Below are positions 8,361-15,632 of a DNA stretch of 50,641 nucleotides, piece by piece. The notes below the pieces were generated by a model that was not told the DNA's origin, did not search any database, and was given only the letters and a program-made list of their open reading frames with translations. Positions within the stretch are counted from its first letter, which is position 1. Each line of letters starts with the position of its first letter. This DNA is from Methylobacterium aquaticum (GTDB lineage: Bacteria; Pseudomonadota; Alphaproteobacteria; Rhizobiales; Beijerinckiaceae). The translations under genes were made by a program, and so were the position numbers. The stretch covers positions 1-50,641 of the forward strand of contig NZ_LABX01000122.1 in NCBI RefSeq assembly GCF_001043915.1. Direction: 5' to 3'.

Positions 8361-9589
8361 TAACATCTTCCCCGCCCTGAAGGACGGGGATTTTCGGAGG
8401 CTGTGAGATCTCGTCCAGTTGACGCTTCAAAGGGCTGCTGATGCAAACCCTCCACGTCCAGCAACGCGCTGTTCGCACGCCGTTTGATGACGATGGCCGC
8501 ATTGGTTTCAGCGTGGTCAGTATGGCCACAACTGACGCAAACGAAGCGCGCTTGGCTTTCGCGGCTCCGGGCGTCAACGACACCACATGCGGCGCAGGTT
8601 TGACTCGTGAAACGAGCCGGTACGGTCACGACCTGTCCGCCCCTCTCCTCCATCTTGTAGGCCAGGATCGTCGCGAAAAGGTGCCAGCCCGCGTTGAGGA
8701 TCACACGATTGAGCCCCGCCTTCTGGCGGACGTTGCGGCCGGGCTCGGCGACCGTACCGCGGGCGGATGCGCTCATGCCGCGGGTGTTGAGGTCTTCGAG
8801 GACGGCGACACCGAACCTGCGGGCAATGTCGAGGGTGGCACGGTGGTGGAAGTCGCGCCGGATGCGGGCCTGCCGGGCCTGGAGACGGGCGACACGGGCC
8901 TGAGCCCGGCGCCTGCGGTTCGATCCACGTTTGCGCCGGGCAACGACCTTCTGCACCTTCCGCGTCTGCGCCTCGATCTGCTCCAGGCTCTCGGGCAGGC
9001 GCATCATCTCGCCCGTCGAGAGAGCAAGGGTCGTCGCCACGCCGCGGTCGATGCCGACGCTCTCGGGCCGCGGAGCGGGGGCGTCGTGCTCGATCTCGCA
9101 GGCGAGGGAGATGTGCCAACCGGTTGTGTCGAGGTTGACGGTGGCGTTCTTCAGCGCGCCCCGCAGAGGCCGCGTGTCGCGGACCTTGACCCAGCCGATC
9201 TTCGGCAGGCGCACCGCGCTCCACTTCGCGTTCAGGCGCTTCGTTTCGACCTCCCGGCCGGGGAAGCGGAAGCTGTCGTTGACGCCGCGCTTGCGGGGGC
9301 GCGGGAAGCTCGCCCGCCCCGCGAAGAAGTTCTGGAAGGCCCGGTCGAGGTCGCGCAGCGCCTGCTGCTGGCACGACACGGACACGCCCCTGATCCAGTC
9401 GAACTCGGCCCGCAAGCGCGTGAGATCGGCGGCTTGGCTGACGTAGCCGATCCTGTGCTTTCGCCCCCACGTGGCGCGCTGCTCCAAGCCGAGATTGTAG
9501 ACGAGGCGGCACACGCCCGCGAACTGCCGCAGAAGCGCATCCTGCTCAGGCGTCGGATCCAGCTTGAAGCGGAAGCCGCGGGCGATCAT
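8360..9589 (-). CDS. tnpB: TnpB, RNA-guided transposon-associated nuclease (RuvC-III Asp replaced by Glu)
   Basis: The 409-residue TnpB is full length for the family. Family members are nucleases guided by an RNA made from the right end of the element. RuvC-I Asp181 (VGIDRGV) and RuvC-II Glu265 (AVLEDLN) are present. A four-cysteine zinc finger uses Cys332, Cys335, Cys351 and Cys354. The third catalytic position, normally Asp in ADxNAA, is Glu361 (HAETNAAIVI). The C-terminal residues ENPRPSGRGRC are encoded by the right-end hairpin, so the gene runs to the last bases of the element, and the expected guide-RNA scaffold would overlap its 3' end. The stop is the TAA at 8360-8362. Confidence 0.9.
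   Translation of the reverse strand: MIARGFRFKLDPTPEQDALLRQFAGVCRLVYNLGLEQRATWGRKHRIGYVSQAADLTRLRAEFDWIRGVSVSCQQQALRDLDRAFQNFFAGRASFPRPRKRGVNDSFRFPGREVETKRLNAKWSAVRLPKIGWVKVRDTRPLRGALKNATVNLDTTGWHISLACEIEHDAPAPRPESVGIDRGVATTLALSTGEMMRLPESLEQIEAQTRKVQKVVARRKRGSNRRRRAQARVARLQARQARIRRDFHHRATLDIARRFGVAVLEDLNTRGMSASARGTVAEPGRNVRQKAGLNRVILNAGWHLFATILAYKMEERGGQVVTVPARFTSQTCAACGVVDARSRESQARFVCVSCGHTDHAETNAAIVIKRRANSALLDVEGLHQQPFEASTGRDLTASENPRPSGRGRC
8370..8389 (-). ncRNA. Right-end hairpin, probable 3' part of a TnpB guide RNA scaffold
   Basis: On the minus strand this reads CCCCGTCC-TTCA-GGGCGGGG, a stem of 8 bp with one mismatch, lying between the last tnpB codons and the element boundary. In studied IS605 elements the guide RNA covers the right end and continues into flanking DNA as the guide. 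Here that flank would begin TGCATCCAGGTGGCCCG, which belongs to the broken propeller gene. The 5' limit of the RNA cannot be set from sequence alone. Confidence 0.45.
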
Positions 9590-9625
9590 CCTGAGAACCT
9601 ACAGCTTGGTCTCAGGAGCCGCAAC

Positions 9626-9892
9626 GTGGACATCCGCAGGGGCAGACACGTCGTCTATGCCCTCCACGCGCACTTGGTCTTCGTCACGAAACTCCGTCGC
9701 GACGTGCTCTCCGAACTCGCGATCCGCGATCTGAAACCGATCTTCGCCAGGGTGTGCCACGACTTCGAGGCCGAGCTTGTCGCGTGCTCGGGCGAGGACG
9801 ATCACGTCCATCTGCTCGTGACCGACCCGCCGAAGGTGAGCCTGTCGACGCTCGTCAACAGCCTCAAAGAATGCGCGGGCTCCCTGGCCTGA
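9626..9892 (+). pseudogene. tnpA: Truncated TnpA (Y1/HUH transposase), C-terminus missing
   Basis: Starting at a GTG at 9626, the frame gives VDIRRGRHVVYALHAHLVFV and the HUH metal-binding motif DDHVHLLV, clear IS200/IS605 TnpA features. After SLSTLVNSLK the sequence departs from the family (ECAGSLA, then stop) at about residue 88, whereas TnpA is usually 130-150 residues. The helix with the catalytic tyrosine is absent, so the protein should be inactive. The deletion ends immediately before the left-end hairpin, leaving the transposon ends in place. Confidence 0.85.
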
Positions 9893-9910
9893 AGGCCGGG
9901 GTTTCTAGGA

Positions 9911-10207
9911 GGGTTTGATGAGGGTGCCATCCTGGTCGAAGACCAGGACCGGCGGGGCCGGAACGCAGCAGCGTATGCGTGGGGGAGTCAGGCTGGCGGC
10001 CTTCTCGTCGTCGGTGAGGGTGCGGGGACGCTGGATCACCCAGACGTGGTCCTCGGCATCCACCGCGACGCCGGCGGCCTGGCCCATGATCCAGTTGTTC
10101 GGCAACGGCTTCGGCCAGGCCGGATCGACCCGGAACCGAGGCGCATCCTGCGCCAGGGCGTGGGCCGCGCAGACGAGCACGGCAAGAACGGCGGCGAGCC
10201 GACGCAT
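9911..10207 (-). pseudogene. N-terminal fragment of the secreted beta-propeller protein, with signal peptide
   Basis: The ATG at 10205-10207 starts a Sec signal peptide (MRRLAAVLAVLVCAAHALAQ, cleavage probably after AQ). It is followed by FRVDPAWPKPLPNNWIMGQA, AGVAVDAEDHVWVIQRPRTL and PPVLVFDQDGTLIK, the opening blade of an NHL-type propeller. The frame then meets the IS element and stops (TAG). The remainder of the gene is at 7955-8360. In the family the intact protein would be a periplasmic propeller of roughly 350 residues; the ligand is unknown. Confidence 0.8.
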
Positions 10208-10275
10208 GGCGATCCTCCCTGATCCGTTTGTTCGTTGCCGACAATGTAGAGGGGTTTCGCACGACGGCGCCAGAG

Positions 10276-10326
10276 GAGCGGGCAAGGGAGCGGGCGAAGG
10301 GAGCGGGCGAAGGGAGCGGGCGAAGG
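10276..10326. repeat. 13-bp tandem repeat, about four units
   Basis: The unit GAGCGGGCGAAGG occurs three times in perfect tandem (10288-10326), preceded by a 12-base variant lacking one base (GAGCGGGCAAGG, 10276-10287). It lies just after the stop of the leftward LysE gene and upstream of the propeller fragment. It is a likely slippage-prone tract. Confidence 0.85.
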
Positions 10327-10327
10327 G

Positions 10328-10951
10328 TCAGGTCTGGAGCGCGCGCCACACCGCCCAACCCGCGCACGCCACGAGGAGCCCCGCCAGGACGAGACGGGCG
10401 ACGCGCCCGGTGCCGGCAAGCCGCGCCCGGCAGGACGGGCGCGCGAGGACGAGGCCGACGAGGCCGAACCACGTCGCCGCCATGCAGAACACCGTGGCTC
10501 CTGCCACCGGCACCGCCGCCCGGTCGGGATGGGCGAGGAAGAAGCCGGCGAAGAAGGCGAGGCTCATCGGGTTGGTCACCGCCGCCCCGAGTCCGAGGGC
10601 GAAGGTCCCGATGTCGTGCCCCGGCGCGAACCGGGTCGGATCGTCCGGGAGCCCGGCCCGGCCGCGCGCCAGGCGGTAAGCGGCGCGCAGCATCAGCAGC
10701 ACGAACACGGTGGTGCCGAAGCCGGTGACCAGGCGCCCCGCGGGCAGGAGCGAGGCGCCGAGCCCGGCGAACGCCGCGGCCAGACCGGCACCGCAGGCGA
10801 CCCCGAGAGCGGCGACGACCGGGCCGCGCCCCGGCGCCGCGACGCTCGCCCGCAGCACCACCAGCAGGTTGGGCCCGGGGGCGGCGAGGACGGGCGCATA
10901 GGCGGTGAAGAGCGGCCCCAGCAGGGCGGACCACGCATCGGCGTCGGACAT
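10328..10951 (-). CDS. LysE-family translocator
   Basis: From the ATG at 10951 (GAGGGG eight bases upstream) the protein has 207 residues with about five or six hydrophobic segments and the LysE/RhtB hallmark near the N-terminus (VLAAPGPNLLVVLRASVAAP). This family exports amino acids or related metabolites through the inner membrane. A conserved segment, ALGLGAAVTNPMSLAFFAGF, lies mid-protein. The substrate cannot be predicted. It is a single gene; the 13-bp tandem repeat abuts its stop. Confidence 0.85.
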   Translation of the reverse strand: MSDADAWSALLGPLFTAYAPVLAAPGPNLLVVLRASVAAPGRGPVVAALGVACGAGLAAAFAGLGASLLPAGRLVTGFGTTVFVLLMLRAAYRLARGRAGLPDDPTRFAPGHDIGTFALGLGAAVTNPMSLAFFAGFFLAHPDRAAVPVAGATVFCMAATWFGLVGLVLARPSCRARLAGTGRVARLVLAGLLVACAGWAVWRALQT

Positions 10952-11168
10952 CGGGCATCCCCTCGGCACACGCGGCGCCGCTTGGAGGCCATAAAGATGC
11001 CAAAACCTGGTGGGGAGCGTCATTCGATTGAAGGAGCCGGAGTGCGCCGGCACACAGGTCAGGGCGGTCGCGGCAAAGCGGGAAGTCAGTTAGCAACCTC
11101 CCGCCGGCCGTCGTGACACTTGGATGGCACGCCGTCGCTGCGGAGATCAAAGACGCCACGGCCATACC

Positions 11169-11203
11169 AAAAAAAGCGGCGGCAGGGTCGCCCCTGCCGC
11201 CGC
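11169..11203 (-). terminator. Strong intrinsic terminator after the stress-protein gene
   Basis: Read on the minus strand, a perfect 12-bp stem (GCGGCGGCAGGG with CCCTGCCGCCGC) closes a four-base loop and is followed by seven U residues. It lies about 25 bases past the stop of the 11228-12043 gene. Confidence 0.93.
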
Positions 11204-11227
11204 CTGCTCATCTCAGTGGATCAGCCG

Positions 11228-12043
11228 TTAGCGCCGCTCGGTGCCCAGGGTCTGGCGGGCCGGGGGCAGCTCGTCCTCGATGCCGACATGGCGCTCGCGG
11301 GTGGTGCCGGGCAGGCCGGGATCGACGGTCTGGGTGGTCGGCGAGGCGCCGGCCGCGAACGGCATGCCGCCGGTATTGAGGCCCGTGGTGCTGCTGCCGG
11401 CAGCCCCCACCGCCGACGAGCCGCCGGCGACCGCCGCCGGGTTCGTCATCGACGGAGCGGTCTCGTCGTGGCGGCCGGTCCAGCCTTCCTGGCGCCAGCC
11501 GCGGGCACGGTCGTCCATGTCGATCGAACCGTGCTCCTTGAGGATGGCGTGGACCCGGTCGGCATGGGCGTCGTCCGCCCGCACGGTGACCAGGGTGCCG
11601 CCGCGGCGCACGCCCTCGGCGTAGGTGTGAGCGTGCTCCTCGCTGAGACCCGCTCCGGTGAGCGAGCCGATCAGGCCGCCCGCCGCGGCGCCGACACCGG
11701 CGCCGGCGAGCGTCGCGACCAGCCAGCCCGCGGCGACGACCGGGCCGACGCCCGGGATGGCGAGCAGGCCGAGGCCGGTGAGCAGGCCGGCGCCGCCGCC
11801 GAGCACGGTGCCGAGCGAGGCGCCGGCCCCGGCGCCGTTCGAGGCGTCGTGCGCGGTCTCACCGGTCGTCGTTCCGGTCACCGTGGCGTCACGTCCACCG
11901 ACATGGCCGGAATAGCGCGCGTCCTGGTTGTTGGCCACGATGCTGATATCGGCATGCGGCACGCCGGCCGCCTCCACCTTGCGCACCGCCGCCGAGGCGT
12001 CGTCGTAGCTGTCGAACAGGGCCGAGATGGTACGGGTCGCCAT
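11228..12043 (-). CDS. General-stress-type protein with glycine-rich membrane-like core
   Basis: From the ATG at 12043 (AGGACG upstream; an ATG at 12058 lacks a ribosome-binding site) the protein has 271 residues. The first ~45 residues (TRTISALFDSYDDASAAVRK ... ADISIVANN) resemble the N-terminal domain of YflT/heat-induced stress proteins. Residues about 80-140 are Gly/Ala-rich and hydrophobic (GAGLLTGLGLLAIPGVGPVV), like the glycine-zipper segments of low-temperature-induced proteins. A second alpha/beta segment (GGTLVTVRADDAHADRVHAI) and a Gly/Ser/Thr-rich tail follow. It likely has a stress-related role, but no activity is known. A strong terminator follows, so it is probably monocistronic. 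Confidence 0.7.
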   Translation of the reverse strand: MATRTISALFDSYDDASAAVRKVEAAGVPHADISIVANNQDARYSGHVGGRDATVTGTTTGETAHDASNGAGAGASLGTVLGGGAGLLTGLGLLAIPGVGPVVAAGWLVATLAGAGVGAAAGGLIGSLTGAGLSEEHAHTYAEGVRRGGTLVTVRADDAHADRVHAILKEHGSIDMDDRARGWRQEGWTGRHDETAPSMTNPAAVAGGSSAVGAAGSSTTGLNTGGMPFAAGASPTTQTVDPGLPGTTRERHVGIEDELPPARQTLGTERR

Positions 12044-12106
12044 GGGCGTCGTCCTCATGTTGCGAGACGGGGATTAAGGGGCTTCACTCGGATCAGCGCC
12101 GACGCA

Positions 12107-12499
12107 TCAGCGCGTCGTCGAGACGTTGCCCTTGAAGTCGAGGCCGACCATCACGGTGTTGCCGGCCTGCATGGCTTGGCCGCGCCAGATGCCCTGGTCG
12201 TCCTTCTTGAGCTCCTTCACGTCCTTGAAGCCGGCCTGCTCCATGCGGCTGCGGGCCTGGGCCTCGGTGAAGCTGTTGGCGCCGGGCTCGAGCTTGACGT
12301 TGGTCGTCACCGTCCCGGTCGTGCCGGGATTGGTCTTGTCCATCATGTCGGTGTTGGGCCGGGTCACCGCCTCCTGGCCCTGCGACTGGGTGCTGGGCTT
12401 GGCGTCGCGGGCCGGGTCGCCCGTCACGGTGGTCTGAGCCTGGGCCGCGCCGGCGCCGAGCATGCCGAGAGCCGCGAGAGTGATGAGGGTCTTGCGCAT
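12107..12499 (-). CDS. Small secreted protein, PepSY-like C-terminus
   Basis: The ATG at 12497-12499 with AGGAGA upstream gives 130 residues: a Sec signal peptide (MRKTLITLAALGMLGAGAAQ), a Thr/Gln-rich linker, then a compact domain (residues about 75-130) containing SFTEAQARSRMEQAGFKDV and KDDQGIWRGQAM. This domain resembles PepSY-type periplasmic modules, but the match is from memory and moderate. The protein should be periplasmic and may respond to the same conditions as the adjacent stress-type gene, which lies 63 bases downstream on the same strand. Confidence 0.6.
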   Translation of the reverse strand: MRKTLITLAALGMLGAGAAQAQTTVTGDPARDAKPSTQSQGQEAVTRPNTDMMDKTNPGTTGTVTTNVKLEPGANSFTEAQARSRMEQAGFKDVKELKKDDQGIWRGQAMQAGNTVMVGLDFKGNVSTTR

Positions 12500-12835
12500 G
12501 TTCTCCTCGAACCTTGTCTGACCGATCGATGCCACTTCAATCGTTGCAACGCGGCTTGGTTCCGCAGGATGAAGGTTGAACCCAGCGTCTCATCGGGATT
12601 TCAAAACATCTCTTGTCGAGCTTCACCGTTGAAGATGTGACCTTTGCATTTTCCCGGCGCTGCGGTGCACAAAGATCGAGACCGGAAATTGTTCCAGACC
12701 GGCGATCGGCCGCGTTCCATTCTGTGCGATCGTGGGAGGCCGGCAGGGCCGCCGCCTGCCGGCATCGGCTCGTTAACGGTTCCCTAACCATGAACCCGGC
12801 AGGAATTGCCGGGTCGACGGGAAGGTGGATCTTCG
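12500..12835. other. Divergent promoter region before flhA, with a leader hairpin
   Basis: The 336-base gap separates the leftward secreted-protein gene from the rightward flhA. A perfect 8-bp stem (ACCCGGCA/TGCCGGGT, 12794-12814, five-base loop) lies just before the flhA ribosome-binding site (GAAGGTGG) and may affect its translation. The local sequence is less G+C-rich than the genes. No clear -35/-10 pair was identified. Confidence 0.5.
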
Positions 12836-14962
12836 ATGAACGAGACGGGGGCACTCGGCACGGGCCGCATCTTCGTCCTGCCGACGCGGGCGGACCTGAT
12901 GGCGCTGACGCGCCGCAGCGACCTGGTGCTCGCCGTCTCGGTGCTCGCCATCCTGACGGTGCTGATCTTCCCGCTGCCGGCCCTGCTGCTCGACCTGCTG
13001 CTGGCGGTTTCGATCATCCTGTCGGTCCTGATCCTGATGACCGGCCTGTTCATCGAGAACCCGCTCGAATTCACGGTCTTCCCGACGGTCCTGCTCATCA
13101 CCACGATGCTGCGGCTGGCGCTCAACCTCGCGTCGACCCGGCTGATCCTCGGCCATGGCCACGAGGGCACGGCGGCGGCCGGCCACGTCATCGAGGCTTT
13201 CGGGCATTTCGTGATGGGCGGCAACTTCCTGATCGGGATCATCGTCTTCGCGATCCTGATCATCGTGAACTTCGTCGTCATCACCAAGGGCTCGGGGCGC
13301 ATCGCGGAAGTCGCCGCCCGCTTCTCGCTCGACGCGATGCCGGGCAAGCAGATGGCGATCGATGCCGACCTCTCGGCGGGCCTCATCGACGAGAAGACCG
13401 CCCGGACCCGCCGCCAGTCGCTCGAGGACGAATCCTCGTTCTTCGGCGCGATGGACGGCGCCTCGAAGTTCGTGCGCGGCGACGCGATCGCGGCGCTGCT
13501 CATCACCTTCATCAACGTGGTGGGAGGGATCATCATCGGCGTCGCCCAGCAGGGCATGAGCTTCGCCGATGCCGGCAAGACCTATACCCTGCTCACCGTC
13601 GGCGACGGCCTCGTCAGCCAGGTCCCGGCCCTGATCGTCTCGACGGCGGCCGGCCTCCTGGTCTCGAAGGCCGGCGTGCGCGGCGCCGCCGGCCGGGCGC
13701 TGGGGCGCCAGATCGCCAACTACCCCAAGGCGCTCGGCATGTCGGCCGGGGTGATGATCCTGATCGGGCTCCTGCCCGGCATCCCGATGCTGCCCTTCCT
13801 GTCGCTCGGACTCGGCGCCGCCTATCTCGCCCGCCGCATCGCGCTCCTGCCCAAGCCCGCCGAGGAGGATGCGCCCGCCGGCGCCGTGACGGTCGACGGG
13901 GCCGTGACCGGCAGCCCGGCCAAGGAGGAGACCGCGGCCGACCTCCTCAAGCTCGACGATCTGAAGCTCGAAATGGGCTACGCCCTGCTCGCCCTCGTCA
14001 ACGGCCCCGAGGGTCAGGACCGGCTCACCGACCAGATCCGGGCCCTGCGCCGGCAGCTCGCCGCGGAGCTGGGCTTCGTGATGCCCTCGGTGCGGATCCT
14101 CGACAACGTCCAGCTCGACGCCAACACCTACGTCGTGCGGGTCAAGGAGATCGAGGCCGGGACCGGCCAGGTCTTCCCGGGCCAGTTCATGGCGATGGAC
14201 CCGATGGGCGGCCAGGTGCAGCTCCCCGGCCAGCACATGCTGGAGCCGACCTTCGGCCTGCCGGCGACCTGGGTCGACGCCTCCTTGCGCGACGAGGCCC
14301 AGCTCAAGGGCTACACCGTGGTCGATGCGGCGACCGTGGTCTCGACCCACCTCACCGAGGTGATCAAGGCCCACGTCTCCGATCTCCTCAACCATGTTGA
14401 GGTGCACAAGCTCCTGAAGGAACTGCCGAAGGAGCACGGCGAACTCCTCAAGGAGATGGTGCCGGCCCAGATCGCCACCACGGGCATCCAGCGGGTGCTG
14501 CAATACCTGCTCGCCGAGCGGGTCTCGATCCGCGACCTCGGCACGATCGTGGAGGGCATCGCCGAGGTGGCCGGCCACATCAAGAACCCGCGCGACATCG
14601 TCGAGCACGTCCGCGCCCGCCTCGGCCGCCAGATCTGCGCCCAATACCAGGGGCCGGGCGGCGTCCTGCCGATCATCACCCTGTCGCCGGCCTGGGAGAG
14701 CGCCTTCATGGAGGCGATCGTCGGCCATGGCGACGAGCGCCACCTCGCGATGCAGCCGTCGAAGCTGTCCGAGTTCGTCACCACGGTGCGCGACCGCTTC
14801 GAGGAGGCGGCGCGGATGGGCGAGATGCCGGTCCTCGTCACCTCGGTCCAGGCCCGGCCCTTCGTGCGCTCGATCATCGAGCGCTTCCGCCGCGAGACCC
14901 CGGTGATGAGCCAGGCCGAGATCCACCCGCGGGCGCGGCTGAAGACGGTCGGCTCCGTCTGA
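12836..14962 (+). CDS. flhA: Flagellar export gate protein FlhA
   Basis: FlhA is the large membrane component of the flagellar type III export gate. The ATG at 12836 gives 708 residues, close to the usual ~690-700. The N-terminal half has about eight membrane segments and the FHIPEP-family signature around [20 protein letters not shown] and [20 protein letters not shown]. The C-terminal cytosolic half, from about residue 370, includes [12 protein letters not shown] near its end. No other flagellar gene is in the window: upstream are stress-type genes, downstream a carbonic anhydrase. A hairpin lies in its leader. The gene looks intact. Confidence 0.95.
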   Translation: MNETGALGTGRIFVLPTRADLMALTRRSDLVLAVSVLAILTVLIFPLPALLLDLLLAVSIILSVLILMTGLFIENPLEFTVFPTVLLITTMLRLALNLASTRLILGHGHEGTAAAGHVIEAFGHFVMGGNFLIGIIVFAILIIVNFVVITKGSGRIAEVAARFSLDAMPGKQMAIDADLSAGLIDEKTARTRRQSLEDESSFFGAMDGASKFVRGDAIAALLITFINVVGGIIIGVAQQGMSFADAGKTYTLLTVGDGLVSQVPALIVSTAAGLLVSKAGVRGAAGRALGRQIANYPKALGMSAGVMILIGLLPGIPMLPFLSLGLGAAYLARRIALLPKPAEEDAPAGAVTVDGAVTGSPAKEETAADLLKLDDLKLEMGYALLALVNGPEGQDRLTDQIRALRRQLAAELGFVMPSVRILDNVQLDANTYVVRVKEIEAGTGQVFPGQFMAMDPMGGQVQLPGQHMLEPTFGLPATWVDASLRDEAQLKGYTVVDAATVVSTHLTEVIKAHVSDLLNHVEVHKLLKELPKEHGELLKEMVPAQIATTGIQRVLQYLLAERVSIRDLGTIVEGIAEVAGHIKNPRDIVEHVRARLGRQICAQYQGPGGVLPIITLSPAWESAFMEAIVGHGDERHLAMQPSKLSEFVTTVRDRFEEAARMGEMPVLVTSVQARPFVRSIIERFRRETPVMSQAEIHPRARLKTVGSV

Positions 14963-15050
14963 CGAGTCGGGCCGGGCTGGTGGGCAGGATCGGGCTGACG
15001 GCACCGGCCGGGCATGCGAAAGGAAGCCCGACCAGAGGAGGAACCCCGCG

Positions 15051-15581
15051 ATGCCGCTCTACGCCCTCGACACCATCAGCCCGATCCTGCCGGATGATGG
15101 GAGCGCCTGGATCGCACCCGACGCGCACGTGATCGGCCGGGTGCGGCTCGGCCGCGAGGTCGGGGTGTGGTTCGGGGCGGTCATCCGCGGCGATAACGAG
15201 CCGATCACGGTCGGCGACCGCACCAACATCCAGGAAGGCGCCGTGCTCCATACCGATGCGGGCTTCCCCCTCACCCTCGGCGAGGGGATCACGGTCGGCC
15301 ACGGCGCCATCGTGCATGGCTGCACGATCGGCGACACCACGCTCATCGGGATGGGGGCGACGATCCTCAACGGCGCCAGGATCGGCCGCAACTGCCTCGT
15401 CGGCGCCAATGCGCTGGTGACGGAAGGAAAGGAATTTCCCGACAACAGCCTCATCGTCGGGACGCCGGCCCGGGCGGTGCGGGTGCTGGACGAGGCGGCG
15501 GTGGCGTCCTTGCGGGCCTCGGCCGACCGCTACGTCGCCAATGCCAAGCGCTTCGCGCAAGGCTTGCGGCGGGTCGATTGA
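15051..15581 (+). CDS. Gamma-class carbonic anhydrase-like hexapeptide protein
   Basis: The 176-residue left-handed beta-helix protein is built of hexapeptide repeats, and the three metal-ligand histidines are in place (His67 in AVLHTDAG, His84 and His89 in [11 protein letters not shown]). Family members are zinc enzymes or structural homologues in the cytoplasm (YrdA/PaaY/CaiE group), some with CO2 hydration or thioesterase-associated roles. A good ribosome-binding site (GAGGAGG) precedes the ATG. It lies 88 bases after flhA on the same strand. Whether it is an active carbonic anhydrase cannot be decided from the sequence. Confidence 0.88.
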   Translation: MPLYALDTISPILPDDGSAWIAPDAHVIGRVRLGREVGVWFGAVIRGDNEPITVGDRTNIQEGAVLHTDAGFPLTLGEGITVGHGAIVHGCTIGDTTLIGMGATILNGARIGRNCLVGANALVTEGKEFPDNSLIVGTPARAVRVLDEAAVASLRASADRYVANAKRFAQGLRRVD

Positions 15582-15632
15582 CCGTCACGCTGCGGATCCG
15601 GGCGCCCGTCCCGAGCGGCGCGCCCGGCTCTC

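Larger units (their letters stand above)
8361..9910 (-). mobile_element. IS200/IS605-family element with intact tnpB and truncated tnpA
   Basis: The element of about 1550 bp carries tnpB on the minus strand and a divergent, truncated tnpA on the plus strand, the IS605 arrangement. Both ends have subterminal hairpins with the same TGAA loop: 8370-8389 (CCCCGCCC-TGAA-GGACGGGG, next to the tnpB 3' end) and 9882-9901 (CCCTGGCC-TGAA-GGCCGGGG). Family members insert without target duplication, and none is seen. The boundaries are estimated from where the interrupted propeller gene stops and resumes, so they may be off by a few bases. Without a working TnpA the copy cannot move on its own. Confidence 0.85.

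Noticed and set aside
9911..9920. TTTGATG on the plus strand at the element's left flank as an ISDra2-like TTGAT target motif
   Set aside because: It is in the wrong orientation relative to the tnpB-proximal right end, and the flank may have been altered by deletion, so no target motif is claimed.
10276..10326. Tandem units considered as a CRISPR array
   Set aside because: The 13-bp units are contiguous with no spacers and no cas genes nearby; it is a simple tandem repeat.
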